From Kiritimatiellia bacterium (GTDB lineage: Bacteria > Verrucomicrobiota > Kiritimatiellia > RFP12 > UBA1067), in assembly GCA_024405265.1 (NCBI GenBank), contig JAKSOZ010000011.1, forward strand, positions 1 through 49,765: a stretch of 49,765 bases of DNA, written 5' to 3'. Numbering within the stretch: position 1 is the stretch's first letter; each line of letters starts with the position of its first letter. The translations under genes and the position numbers were made by a program. Shown one piece after another: positions 8,295 through 15,630 of the stretch. Under the pieces are notes generated by a model. It ran no database searches and was not told the DNA's origin. It saw only the letters and a program-made list of their open reading frames with translations.

Positions 8295-8396
8295 CCGATT
8301 CATACTTATTGCGTCGACTTTCGAATTTTTTATGAGGAAAATTTGGGGGACTGTCCCCGAAGAAATCTTGGGGTCTGTCCCCGAATATTTTTAAAA

Positions 8397-9257
8397 TCAC
8401 TCTCGTTTGCCGGGCGGGAGAAGTCCGGTTTCGTCAACATCAAGCCCGATGGCGTCTGTCGCGTTAAGCGGCGAGATAACCGAGCGGCCGAGCTTGGACT
8501 CAAGCGCTTTTCTGGCGGTCTTCGCGACATTACCTCCGCTTTTCGCCGCGCCGATATGTCCGGACATCGTCTCCGGCTTCGTCGCTTCGGAGATTTCCTT
8601 GGTCGATTCTTCCGCAAGCATGCTCAAGATTAGCTCCATATTGGTCATATTGTCGCGAAGATTCTCTTTCTTGAGTCCCTTAAGGCGCCTATACTCACCG
8701 GCGCTCATTCCCGACCAAGCTTTGTAGATAATGTTCGTAAGAAGCGCGAACTTCTGCTCTTCTTCAATCCCGCGCTTCTTCCACTCGTCAGTAAGCTCCT
8801 TACGAATCTCAATCGACTTCAGCCGCCGCGTTATCCACTTCTCGGTATAGCCGAGCCGACGATAATCCTCAAGCGCCTGCTGAATCGACAGCTCGGGATC
8901 TTGGAGCTGCGCAACTCTCTCAGCCGCGACTTTCGCCATCCACAGCTTAAACGGCTCTGCCTTAGGAGAAGGAATGGACTGAATGAGACGGAACATCTGC
9001 TCGACATCGGCGACATCAGTCTTATAATATTTACCGTCTGCCGCGGGCAACTTCAGTTGGTTACAATTTGTAACCGACTCGTTTCCTTCCTTCTTAAGCC
9101 GGTTCTTTAGCACCTTCCAGTAGTTTCGCGGATCCTTGCTCTCGGTCAAAACGGCAACGACATCCACTACGGAGAAATACCATTCCTCGCGCTCTTCGTT
9201 CCAAACCGAACGAATCTTCATGCTTTCAAAGATTTTTATCTCGTGCTTATCCGGCAT
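8397..9257 (-). CDS. DinD-like / Bro-N domain protein (phage antirepressor-related)
   Basis: A protein of 286 residues. I take the ATG at 9257, which has GGAG eight bases upstream, rather than an earlier frame start at 9329. The N-terminal part (about residues 8-110) matches the Bro-N fold of phage antirepressors ([17 protein letters not shown], then [11 protein letters not shown]). The C-terminal half matches DNA-damage-inducible protein D ([45 protein letters not shown]). In E. coli DinD is LexA-controlled and antagonises RecA filaments; whether this copy does so is unknown. It starts one base after the truncated AbiEii-like frame, overlaps no other gene, and sits between 22-nt repeat arrays. 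That suggests an accessory, possibly mobile, setting. Confidence 0.85.
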   Translation of the reverse strand: MPDKHEIKIFESMKIRSVWNEEREEWYFSVVDVVAVLTESKDPRNYWKVLKNRLKKEGNESVTNCNQLKLPAADGKYYKTDVADVEQMFRLIQSIPSPKAEPFKLWMAKVAAERVAQLQDPELSIQQALEDYRRLGYTEKWITRRLKSIEIRKELTDEWKKRGIEEEQKFALLTNIIYKAWSGMSAGEYRRLKGLKKENLRDNMTNMELILSMLAEESTKEISEATKPETMSGHIGAAKSGGNVAKTARKALESKLGRSVISPLNATDAIGLDVDETGLLPPGKRE

Positions 9258-9258
9258 T

Positions 9259-9417
9259 TTACACACTCCGACGCGAAAATAAGAGCGGCAGATTATCCGC
9301 GTGCAAGCTCCGGCTGGCGATGTGCCCAACTAGACGCGTATCACTAAACGCCTCCTGCGATTGGATTCGTCTTAGTAACTCCAGTGTTTTTGATGCGAGG
9401 GTTGTAAGGTAAAGCAT
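9259..9417 (-). pseudogene. Truncated AbiEii/AbiGii-type nucleotidyltransferase toxin (N-terminal remnant)
   Basis: The ATG at 9417 opens a frame beginning MLYLTTLASKTLELLRRIQ and reaching FSDTRLVG. This is how AbiEii-family toxins start before their nucleotidyltransferase motif (family pattern LVGGTALALQ..H..S.DLDLF). Here the sequence after LVG no longer matches. The GG-T-A and D-x-D motifs are missing and the frame ends after 52 codons, against roughly 200-300 in full toxins. The start overlaps the end of the antitoxin gene by 46 bases, the usual arrangement for this pair. I read it as a decayed or internally deleted toxin without activity. Confidence 0.65.
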
Positions 9418-9671
9418 CGAAAAGATTCCCTTGCCACTTGTCCGAGACACGCGATAAAAGCCAATGCACGAGGTTCGAGCGATCTCATCTGCTGAGCTTC
9501 CTTGACCACAAGCTCAAGTCCGTATCTGGCTTTGGTATTCCGCCAATCTTGCATACGTCCACGTTCCAAAACGCGACCGATAACAAAACGACGATGTTTT
9601 TCATCGTCTATCGTTTCACGATCTACATCCCAGAACAACGTAGGAGTCAATGATTTGATATAATCACTCAT
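9372..9671 (-). CDS. DUF6922-type antitoxin-like protein
   Basis: A protein of 99 residues starting at the ATG at 9671 (MSDYIKSLTPTLFWDVD). The longer frame upstream is rejected because it runs through the promoter. Family signatures are LFWDVD, a DDEKHRRFVIGRVLERG stretch, DWRNTKARYGLELV, RSLEPRALAF and a C-terminal HQKHWSY. Members usually sit immediately upstream of an AbiEii-like nucleotidyltransferase and are thought to act as the antitoxin side. Here the partner survives only as a fragment at 9259-9417, so this may be an orphan antitoxin. No strong RBS is seen. The candidate -10 box ends only seven bases before the ATG, so the message may be leaderless. Confidence 0.75.
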   Translation of the reverse strand: MSDYIKSLTPTLFWDVDRETIDDEKHRRFVIGRVLERGRMQDWRNTKARYGLELVVKEAQQMRSLEPRALAFIACLGQVARESFRCFTLQPSHQKHWSY

Positions 9672-9678
9672 GTTTTCA

Positions 9679-9708
9679 ATTATATCATATTTGCCGCTTG
9701 AGTTGGAA
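9679..9708 (-). promoter_or_regulatory. Candidate promoter for the DUF6922 gene
   Basis: On the minus strand TATAAT lies at 9679-9684, preceded by ATATGA and, 18 bases upstream, TTCCAA at 9703-9708. The spacer contains GCGGCAAATATG. CCGCTT and AAGCGG around TTCCAA form a 6-base inverted repeat that could be an operator. Almost the same sequence occurs at 7857-7886 upstream of the BspA-like gene. Confidence 0.5.
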
Positions 9709-9826
9709 GCGGAAAGGCGCAAAAATCTGCCGCGTTTGACCAACTTGTTTAGGGTTATACTCGAATAGCGGTAATTCACAAGGCAAAGCAAAAGGAAAAG
9801 CACCTCGGGCGGCAACCGCTTCAATC

Positions 9827-9984
9827 AGCGTGCTCATCGCCTACCAATCAGCGCGCTCATCGGCGCGAGTGAGCCCGCTCATTCTCTTGAGTGAGCCTGC
9901 CCATCGGACACCGATCAGCCCGCCCATCGCCTACCAATCAGCGCGCTCACTAGCGCGAGTGAACCCGCCCATTGCTCACATCGG
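9827..9984. repeat. Array 3: seven 22/23-nt repeats with core AGCNYGCTCA
   Basis: Units begin at 9827, 9850, 9872, 9894, 9917, 9940 and 9962 (steps of 22 or 23 bases). The cores are AGCGTGCTCA, AGCGCGCTCA (twice), AGCCCGCTCA, AGCCTGCCCA, AGCCCGCCCA and a degenerate AACCCGCCCA. Some form TGAGC-CC-GCTCA palindromes. A longer stretch around units 1-2 recurs unchanged around units 5-6. The core is related to array 1 (AGCRYGCT), but the linkers differ. Arrays 1 and 3 bracket the dinD/antitoxin island. Confidence 0.8.
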
Positions 9985-10216
9985 CTAGGGCACCTAACCA
10001 GGATCGTACCCACCGTGTAAAACAGCGTGTTGAACCACGCGAGGGCTCACTAAGCTTATCCATTCAGGAGAAGCGCAGAAAGAGCGAATAGCCGCAACGC
10101 GGCAAAAAAAAACGCACGAACGAGTTGGGTTAGGCCAAATTCGCCGACACGCTGACAAGGCAAAAGCAGGACGCTCGTCTCGGCTCGACTTCCGCCCTCC
10201 TTCACTTCTTGACTGT
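9985..10216. other. Intergenic region with a T9 tract and a hairpin
   Basis: No gene is seen in this 232-base stretch between array 3 and the end of the housekeeping gene string. On the minus strand, downstream of the stop codon at 10217, there is a run of nine T residues near 10105-10115. It is followed by the hairpin GCCGC-GTT-GCGGC. The order (T tract before hairpin) is not that of a normal intrinsic terminator, so it is only a weak candidate for ending the long operon. Confidence 0.35.
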
Positions 10217-11143
10217 TTAGAAACCGGGGAGATTTTCCTGTCCGGAGACGCAGACCTTGCGCCCCTTATCGAGCGAACGATCCGAAGTATCGTAAACGAC
10301 GAACTTTATCCCTTCGAAACGCTTCGAAAGCTCTTCGCGAATATAATTCGAAACCGTCTTCACGTTTCCGACGTCGTCATCGGAAAAACCGATCGAAATC
10401 GGTCGATTCAACGAACCGCTATGGCGAAGCATGTGAAAAACGTGCTCGACGAAATCGCGAATCGCATATTCTTTCGCAAGTTCCGGACGCGAAGCGTTAC
10501 GAGAAGACTGAAGCTTCTCCTTGTAAATCGGATCGTTCTCAAGACGATTCAAAAAGTCCTCGTTAGTAACCGCGTTGAAACGGCACATCGAAAGATAATA
10601 ATCGAGCTCTTCCACATCGCTTCCAAAGGTCTCAGCCCCATCGAACACGCGGCGATAACCGCGCAAATTCGACATCATTTCTTCACGCTCTTCTTCGCTG
10701 AGCGCGTACTTGATAAAAACGCGAACCGCCTTTTCGATCGTCGAAGGAGAGTGGCCTCGCGCGGTAACGATCGCGAAAAGTCGCCCTTCTCTAAGAGTCT
10801 TCTTCAGGGCATTATAACTCGGCCCCGGCTTTTCGCCATGCTCGACGCGCTCAAGCGCGGCAACCGTATCCTCGACGAGATGAGTATAGCCCGCATCATC
10901 CGCGAAATAACGAAACGCCTCGTCCCAGCCGCCGTTCTGAGGTGCGCGATAGTTTTTATCCTTGCGAATCAAAGCGAACGTCGAAGTGGAAACTTCAACC
11001 GGCTTCCACGATCCATCGGCCTCCAAGTGCTCGAGCTTGATCTTCGTGGGCATGTGAAGGATATTATCATCCCAATCGAAGATATAATACTTGAAGTCGC
11101 GAGTCGCGACGGCTTCGTTCACGTGGGGGAAGCGATGTCTCAC
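10217..11143 (-). CDS. HAD-superfamily protein of unknown substrate
   Basis: A protein of 308 residues with a complete HAD motif set. The nucleophile motif is FDWDDN near residue 22-27, followed by a threonine motif AIVTARGHS. The acidic motif is IGFSDDDVGN near the C-terminus. About 90 residues between motifs I and II suggest a cap insertion. A phosphatase-type reaction is likely from the fold, but the substrate cannot be read from sequence and I do not recognise a named family. The start overlaps the rimO stop as ATGA, so it is translated as the last gene of the long operon that begins at ileS. Confidence 0.8.
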   Translation of the reverse strand: MRHRFPHVNEAVATRDFKYYIFDWDDNILHMPTKIKLEHLEADGSWKPVEVSTSTFALIRKDKNYRAPQNGGWDEAFRYFADDAGYTHLVEDTVAALERVEHGEKPGPSYNALKKTLREGRLFAIVTARGHSPSTIEKAVRVFIKYALSEEEREEMMSNLRGYRRVFDGAETFGSDVEELDYYLSMCRFNAVTNEDFLNRLENDPIYKEKLQSSRNASRPELAKEYAIRDFVEHVFHMLRHSGSLNRPISIGFSDDDVGNVKTVSNYIREELSKRFEGIKFVVYDTSDRSLDKGRKVCVSGQENLPGF

Positions 11144-12381
11144 AACACCTCCGCTTCGAAATCGAAGCCGGCTACCTTCGCAAGACGGATTTTGACGAAT
11201 TCTCCGACTTCCACCTCTTTATCGAGATAGACGACGCCGTCGACGTCGGGAGCCTGAGACTCCATGCGCGCGACTCCGGGAGCGATCGTAAGCGCGACGA
11301 ACTCTTTTTTCAGCATTCGCTTCGCTTTCACCGCCCAAAGCGCCTTCGCTTCGGCCATAACCTGTTTCTCACGCTCCTCGGCTTGTCTTCGCGAAGGACG
11401 CCCTTTCATCTTCGCGCCCTTGGTCCCCTCCTCGGGAGAGTACGCGAAACAACCGAGGTGATCGAACTGCATTCGACGAAGATCCGATAAAAGTCGCTTG
11501 AAGCGAAGCTCGGTTTCGCCGGGGAAGCCGGTCATGATCGTCGTACGCAAGGTGATATCCGGGATAAGCTCGCGCAAAACCGAAGCCGCTTCCAAAGACG
11601 CGTCGATCGCCGACTTTCGGTTCATATTTACGAGAACTTCGGGAACCGTATGCTGCAAAGGAATATCGATATACCTTACCGCATGTTCGGAATTGACCAT
11701 CCACTCAAGAAACTCCTCGGTGATCTCGCTCGGATAGCTATAGAGAACACGAATCCAGAAGTCGCCGGGAATCGCGTCGAGCTTCCAGAGAAGCTTCGTA
11801 AGCTTGACCTTATGATCGCCTAAGTCGACGCCGTAAAGCATCGGGTCCTGAGCGACGATATTAAGCTCCTTACAGCCCGATTCGATAAGCGCTTTCGCTT
11901 CTTTCAGAATCGAAGCCATCGGACGCGAACGATATTTGCCGCGGATACCGGGAATCGCGCAATAGCTGCAGCGATGAGCGCAGCCCTCGGCGATCTTGAG
12001 ATAAGCGAAAGCTTTACCGGTAAAGCGAAGCGCGGGAATCTTCGGCTCGATCCACTTCTCGGGAACGCCCTGCCAAACGTCGACGCCGGGGAACGCCGCT
12101 ACCGCTTTCGGATAACGCTTAGGATAGCAGCCCGTAACGACGACCTTCTTATAATTGCCGCGGGCCTTAAGTTCGAGCGCGCGACGAATTTCCGCCTCCG
12201 CCTCTTCACGAGCGGAAGCGATGAAAGCGCAAGTATTGACGATAACGGTATCGGCACGATCGGGATCGGGCGACAGCGTCGCGCCCGCCTTTACGAGATT
12301 CCCGGCCATTACCTGAAGATCGACCGCGTTTTTCGCGCAGCCGAGCGAAACGAGCGCAAGAGATTCGGAAGATTTTTTCAT
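11140..12381 (-). CDS. rimO: Ribosomal protein S12 methylthiotransferase RimO
   Basis: A radical-SAM methylthiotransferase of 413 residues, a normal length for RimO. The N-terminal MTTase domain has the three iron-sulfur cysteines Cys15 (SLGCAKNAVD), Cys51 (VNTCAF) and Cys85 (TGCYPKR). The radical-SAM cluster is Cys134, Cys138 and Cys141 in EGCAHRCSYCAIPGIRGKYR. A C-terminal TRAM-like segment follows (VYLDKEVEVGEFVKIRL). SLGCAKN with SYCAIP points to RimO rather than MiaB. The enzyme adds a methylthio group to the conserved aspartate of S12. It follows the M50 protease gene after one base and overlaps the next gene by four. Confidence 0.95.
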   Translation of the reverse strand: MKKSSESLALVSLGCAKNAVDLQVMAGNLVKAGATLSPDPDRADTVIVNTCAFIASAREEAEAEIRRALELKARGNYKKVVVTGCYPKRYPKAVAAFPGVDVWQGVPEKWIEPKIPALRFTGKAFAYLKIAEGCAHRCSYCAIPGIRGKYRSRPMASILKEAKALIESGCKELNIVAQDPMLYGVDLGDHKVKLTKLLWKLDAIPGDFWIRVLYSYPSEITEEFLEWMVNSEHAVRYIDIPLQHTVPEVLVNMNRKSAIDASLEAASVLRELIPDITLRTTIMTGFPGETELRFKRLLSDLRRMQFDHLGCFAYSPEEGTKGAKMKGRPSRRQAEEREKQVMAEAKALWAVKAKRMLKKEFVALTIAPGVARMESQAPDVDGVVYLDKEVEVGEFVKIRLAKVAGFDFEAEVL

Positions 12382-12382
12382 A

Positions 12383-13108
12383 TCAACGTTCGTAAGGAGG
12401 CGGAGAAACTTTGAACTTGAAGTCTTTCGGGCTCCAAGCGCGACCTTCGCCCTCCATAAGAGCGATTTGATATTCGCGGTAGCTTTCCTGCCAAATCATG
12501 TAAGCGATCAAAAGCCTCAAGAAGAAGCTACCGCCGATCGGAATAAAGCCGATATAATTCACGCCGAGAATCGGCAAGACGACGAGCGCCACCGCGAGCA
12601 CCCGCCCGACGCACATCGCGATATAAGTCGCTTTCACACGCGGAAGGAACAGTCGAAGCGCGCTACGGAATACCCGCCCTCCGTCCATCGGAAGCGCCGG
12701 CAAGAGATTGAAAAGACCGAGCATCAAATTCATTACCGCCGCGTACACGAAAAGGCGCTGAGGAATGAACCAAAACGCGAAAGCGAGTACGAAACTCATG
12801 GCGGGGCCCGCGGCAGCCGTCAAAAGCTCTTGATACGCTTTCTTCGGCAGCGAAATCAAGCTCGCGCAGCCGCCGATCAACGAAAGCGTGATATCCCTGG
12901 TCTGATAACCGAAAGCTCTGGCGGTAAGCGAATGAGCTAGCTCATGAAGCGTGATCGAAATGGCGAGCATGATCGCCATCGCAAGCCCGAAATCGATCGA
13001 ACCGAAGTCGCCGATCAATATAAGAAGCAAAAACGCGAACGTGATATCCACGTAAACCGGAATACCGAACGCGTCGAGCAGTTTGAATTTGGATTTGAAC
13101 ATCATCAT
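12383..13108 (-). CDS. Site-2 protease family (M50) intramembrane zinc metalloprotease
   Basis: A membrane protein of 241 residues with several hydrophobic helices. It carries the zinc-binding HELAH (His55, Glu56, His59) in the second helix region and the second metal motif LLPALPMDGGR (Asp142). It lacks PDZ and CBS domains, so it belongs to the short SpoIVFB/Rv-type M50 proteins rather than RseP. Substrates are unknown. The start ATGATGATG overlaps the stop of the preceding glycosyltransferase gene, and the stop lies one base before rimO. Confidence 0.9.
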   Translation of the reverse strand: MMMFKSKFKLLDAFGIPVYVDITFAFLLLILIGDFGSIDFGLAMAIMLAISITLHELAHSLTARAFGYQTRDITLSLIGGCASLISLPKKAYQELLTAAAGPAMSFVLAFAFWFIPQRLFVYAAVMNLMLGLFNLLPALPMDGGRVFRSALRLFLPRVKATYIAMCVGRVLAVALVVLPILGVNYIGFIPIGGSFFLRLLIAYMIWQESYREYQIALMEGEGRAWSPKDFKFKVSPPPYER

Positions 13109-13920
13109 TTATTCAGTAAGTATACCATACCGACGGCGATTCTTTCAAGCATAACTTGGGCGAACAAAATCGGATGAGCGATTATCTTACGCCATTTTCC
13201 GTTTTCCACGAAAACGCCGAGGTAACGATAATAAAGCGAAAACTGTTTTTTGACATTAGGATGAGCTACATACTTAGCGCGATAAGCGGTCATCGACTTC
13301 GAATAATATGCCTTCTTTTCAAGCATTCGAGCAAAAGAAAGCTTACTCTCATTATGAAGAAGAGCTCCTCTCAACACCTCTGCCTTCACGCCTAGCGCGA
13401 GAACTCGAATATCAAGTTCCCAATCTTCAGCTCCTGCGATCAATGTTTCATCATAGCCGCCGGTCTTTTCAAGGACGCTTTTTCGAAAGAGCCTTAAAGC
13501 ATCTATTGCCGTACCATCATAGAACGAGCGCTCAAAATTGCGGGCTTTCACACGCCAAGTATTTCCGACTCTGACTTCCGGAATCCAGAAAGCACTTATG
13601 TCTCCGCCGTCACGCGTTAACGCACGAATCTTTCCAAGTATCTCCTCAATCGTCTCACGCGGAAGGATCATATCCGCGTCGAGAATCATCACCCAAGGCG
13701 AAATGGCGCTGCGCCACCCGAGATTACGCTGCGCCGAGCGTTCGGGTCCGATATCGAGCACTTTCGCGCCGAACGCTTCGGCCTTCGCTTTCGTATCGTC
13801 GGTAGAAGCGTTATCGACGACGATAAGCTCGACTTCTTCGCGAAACGACGAGAACGCACCAAGGCAATTTTCGATATTATCCCCTTCGTTCTTGGTGGTA
13901 ATGACGACGCTCAGAAGCAT
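13105..13920 (-). CDS. Family 2 glycosyltransferase (GT-A fold)
   Basis: A protein of 271 residues with an N-terminal GT-A domain: SVVITTKNEGDNIENCL at 4-20, VVDNASTDDT at 34-43 and the metal-binding DADM at 81-84. A motif GAEDWEL about two-thirds along resembles the ED catalytic site of GT2 enzymes. The C-terminus is hydrophobic (LFAQVMLERIAVGMVYLL) and may attach to the membrane. It transfers a sugar from a nucleotide donor, probably to an envelope glycan or lipid. Donor and acceptor are unknown. It follows another GT2 gene with a 10-base overlap. Confidence 0.9.
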   Translation of the reverse strand: MLLSVVITTKNEGDNIENCLGAFSSFREEVELIVVDNASTDDTKAKAEAFGAKVLDIGPERSAQRNLGWRSAISPWVMILDADMILPRETIEEILGKIRALTRDGGDISAFWIPEVRVGNTWRVKARNFERSFYDGTAIDALRLFRKSVLEKTGGYDETLIAGAEDWELDIRVLALGVKAEVLRGALLHNESKLSFARMLEKKAYYSKSMTAYRAKYVAHPNVKKQFSLYYRYLGVFVENGKWRKIIAHPILFAQVMLERIAVGMVYLLNK

Positions 13921-14807
13921 TTCATGATTCCTCGCAAAACAAGAATACCGATCACGACCAAAGGATGACGGAACGAAAGCGGGAATGAGCTTATCGACGA
14001 GCGGACTTTTTCATCGGCGAGATACGCGATCAAAGAGCCGCGATTCTCCTTCAGCATCTCAAGCGCCGTGAGCGCGGGAGAAGCTTCGCAATACTTCCAA
14101 ATCTCTCCGCCGCATTTCTTATCAAGCTCTTTACGCGCGGCATGAATGAGAAACTTGTATTGCCAGTGGCGCGGCGACTTCCACCCGGTAGCGAGGTTTC
14201 CTTCCTCGTTCGGATGATATTCGTAAAGCTCATCTGAAATCGAAACCGTCTTTTCCGCGAAGGCTACCGCCGAAGCGAGAAACGCCGCGTCTTCGAAATA
14301 GGTAAGCTTTTCATCGAGGCGAAGGCTGTGCTTCTCAAGAAAGCTACGACGAAACGCGACGCGCCAGACTTGCCCCGGCTCCTTCAACAAATCGAGCGCC
14401 CCTCCCTCGTTCCATCTTTTCACGTCCGCGAAAGAGTAGCCGAAAAACGCGGGTAGATACGCCGCCCTCACTTCTTGATTATCGCTTAAAACGTACGAAC
14501 TGAGCCTGGGCCCGTTCGGGTAGGTGAAAAAGCAAAGATCCGCGCCGGTTCTCTCGAGCGCCTCAAGCGGTTTTTTGAAGAAGTCGGGCTTTACCGTATC
14601 GTCATCATCAACGAAGAAGATATACTCCCCGCGAGCTCTTTCAAGGCCGCGATTCCTCGCCCAAGAAGGCCCTTTCCCTTCTTGATCCCAACTCACGACG
14701 ACTTCGATATCCTTACCGAAATCGAGCGCCGCGAGATTGATCGACTCAAGCGCTCGGTTCAGCGTCGCCCGCGCTCGGCGGGACGGGATTATCACTGACG
14801 CTTTCAT
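13911..14807 (-). CDS. Family 2 glycosyltransferase (GT-A fold)
   Basis: A protein of 298 residues. It starts right at the family motif (MKASVIIPSRRARATLNRAL), so the start at 14807 is firm even though it lies 62 bases inside the end of the ParA gene. It shows GPSWARNRGLERARGEYIF and the metal motif FVDDDDT (67-70). The central TYFEDAAFLASAVA supplies an ED pair, and the C-terminus has a hydrophobic helix. The function is probably cell-surface glycan synthesis together with the next gene, a second GT2. The acceptor is unknown. Confidence 0.9.
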   Translation of the reverse strand: MKASVIIPSRRARATLNRALESINLAALDFGKDIEVVVSWDQEGKGPSWARNRGLERARGEYIFFVDDDDTVKPDFFKKPLEALERTGADLCFFTYPNGPRLSSYVLSDNQEVRAAYLPAFFGYSFADVKRWNEGGALDLLKEPGQVWRVAFRRSFLEKHSLRLDEKLTYFEDAAFLASAVAFAEKTVSISDELYEYHPNEEGNLATGWKSPRHWQYKFLIHAARKELDKKCGGEIWKYCEASPALTALEMLKENRGSLIAYLADEKVRSSISSFPLSFRHPLVVIGILVLRGIMKCF

Positions 14808-15630
14808 GCGGGGTAATCGCCTTCGGCTCGGGGAGATCGTAACGAGTGGGATTCTTGGCCTGAAACTCCCAAGCGAACGCCTTATAGGCCTCGGCGCCTT
14901 TAGAGCGCGGATCGAGGAAGACTACCGGAGTACCCATCGACGGCGCTTCCGAAACGCGGACGTTACGCGGAATGAAAGTCTCGTAAACCTTCTCACCGAA
15001 ATGAGCGCGAACTTCTTCCATAACATCGGAAGTAAGCTTAGCCTGCGAGTTGACCATCGTAAAGACGATACCATTCAAATCGAGATTGGGATTAACGGCG
15101 TCGCGAATACGCTGAATCGAATTGGTGATCAGCGCGAGGCCATCCATCGCGAGGAACTCGGCCTGAATCGGAATCAGAACACCATCCGCCGCGCACAAGG
15201 AGCTCGTCATCACAATGCCTAATGACGGAGGGCAATCGAGAATGATATAATCGAAGGCGCCGGAATCCTTAACGGGTTTTAGCGCATTCTTGATCATCTC
15301 AAGTCGATCTTCGCGAAGCGAGAATTCGAGCTCGGCACCCGCTAAATCCACTTCCGATGGAATCACATTCAAATTCGCCCATTTGGTCGGCTGAATCACA
15401 TCGGCGATCGAAGCGCGACCGGTCAAAACCGAGTACATCGAAACGCCTTCCTGTTTCTCAAGGCCAAGACCTAAGGTCGCATGAGCCTGAGGATCGAGGT
15501 CTACTACGAGAACCGCGCGATGGCGGGCGCTCAAAGCCGCAGAAAGATTAACTACCGTCGTTGTCTTGCCGACGCCGCCCTTTTGATTCGCGATAGCTAT
15601 GATTTTAGTTCTACGTTGCATTTCTCTCAC
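14746..15630 (-). CDS. parA: ParA/Soj family chromosome-partitioning ATPase
   Basis: A protein of 294 residues with the deviant Walker A NQKGGVGKTTT (15-25), the A' motif VVDLDPQAHAT (42-52) and Walker B YIILDCPPSLG (128-138). This is the signature of chromosomal ParA/Soj. The start may be the first Met (15630), which overlaps the upstream gene as ATGA, or Met4 at 15621 (MQRRTK). No parB or parS is visible nearby, so the partner must be elsewhere. It could also be a ParA used for positioning other cargo. The last 20 or so residues (rich in Pro, Ser, Ala) are encoded in the overlap with the glycosyltransferase gene. Confidence 0.88.
   Translation of the reverse strand: MREMQRRTKIIAIANQKGGVGKTTTVVNLSAALSARHRAVLVVDLDPQAHATLGLGLEKQEGVSMYSVLTGRASIADVIQPTKWANLNVIPSEVDLAGAELEFSLREDRLEMIKNALKPVKDSGAFDYIILDCPPSLGIVMTSSLCAADGVLIPIQAEFLAMDGLALITNSIQRIRDAVNPNLDLNGIVFTMVNSQAKLTSDVMEEVRAHFGEKVYETFIPRNVRVSEAPSMGTPVVFLDPRSKGAEAYKAFAWEFQAKNPTRYDLPEPKAITPHESVSDNPVPPSAGDAEPSA

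Larger units (their letters stand above)
7898..8358. mobile_element. REPIN-like segment bounded by inverted GGGGAC-N-GTCCCC palindromes
   Basis: GGGGACAGTCCCC at 7898-7910 is followed inward by AAATT. On the opposite strand the same palindrome (plus-strand GGGGACTGTCCCC at 8346-8358) is followed inward, after one extra C, by AAATT. The two copies therefore point toward each other and bound about 460 bases with no gene. A third, imperfect copy (GGGGTCTGTCCCC) lies at 8370-8382 just outside. This resembles REP doublets or a small non-autonomous element. No transposase is seen in the window. Confidence 0.5.

Noticed and set aside
8038..8400. Minus-strand open frame of 120 codons starting GTG and overlapping the dinD stop
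   Set aside because: The GTGA overlap looked like coupling, but most of the frame is two 22-nt repeat arrays and a REP-like palindrome, whose period breaks codon phase. It could still be translated, but I see no evidence of selection.
10095..10135. Intrinsic terminator after the long operon
   Set aside because: The hairpin and the T9 tract are in the wrong order for minus-strand transcription; kept only as a weak note on the intergenic region.
13115..13130. TATGGTATACT as a promoter for the M50 protease gene
   Set aside because: It matches the extended -10 seen elsewhere but encodes the conserved-looking end of the glycosyltransferase (GMVYLL), and the genes overlap by ATGA, so chance or a minor internal promoter is more likely.
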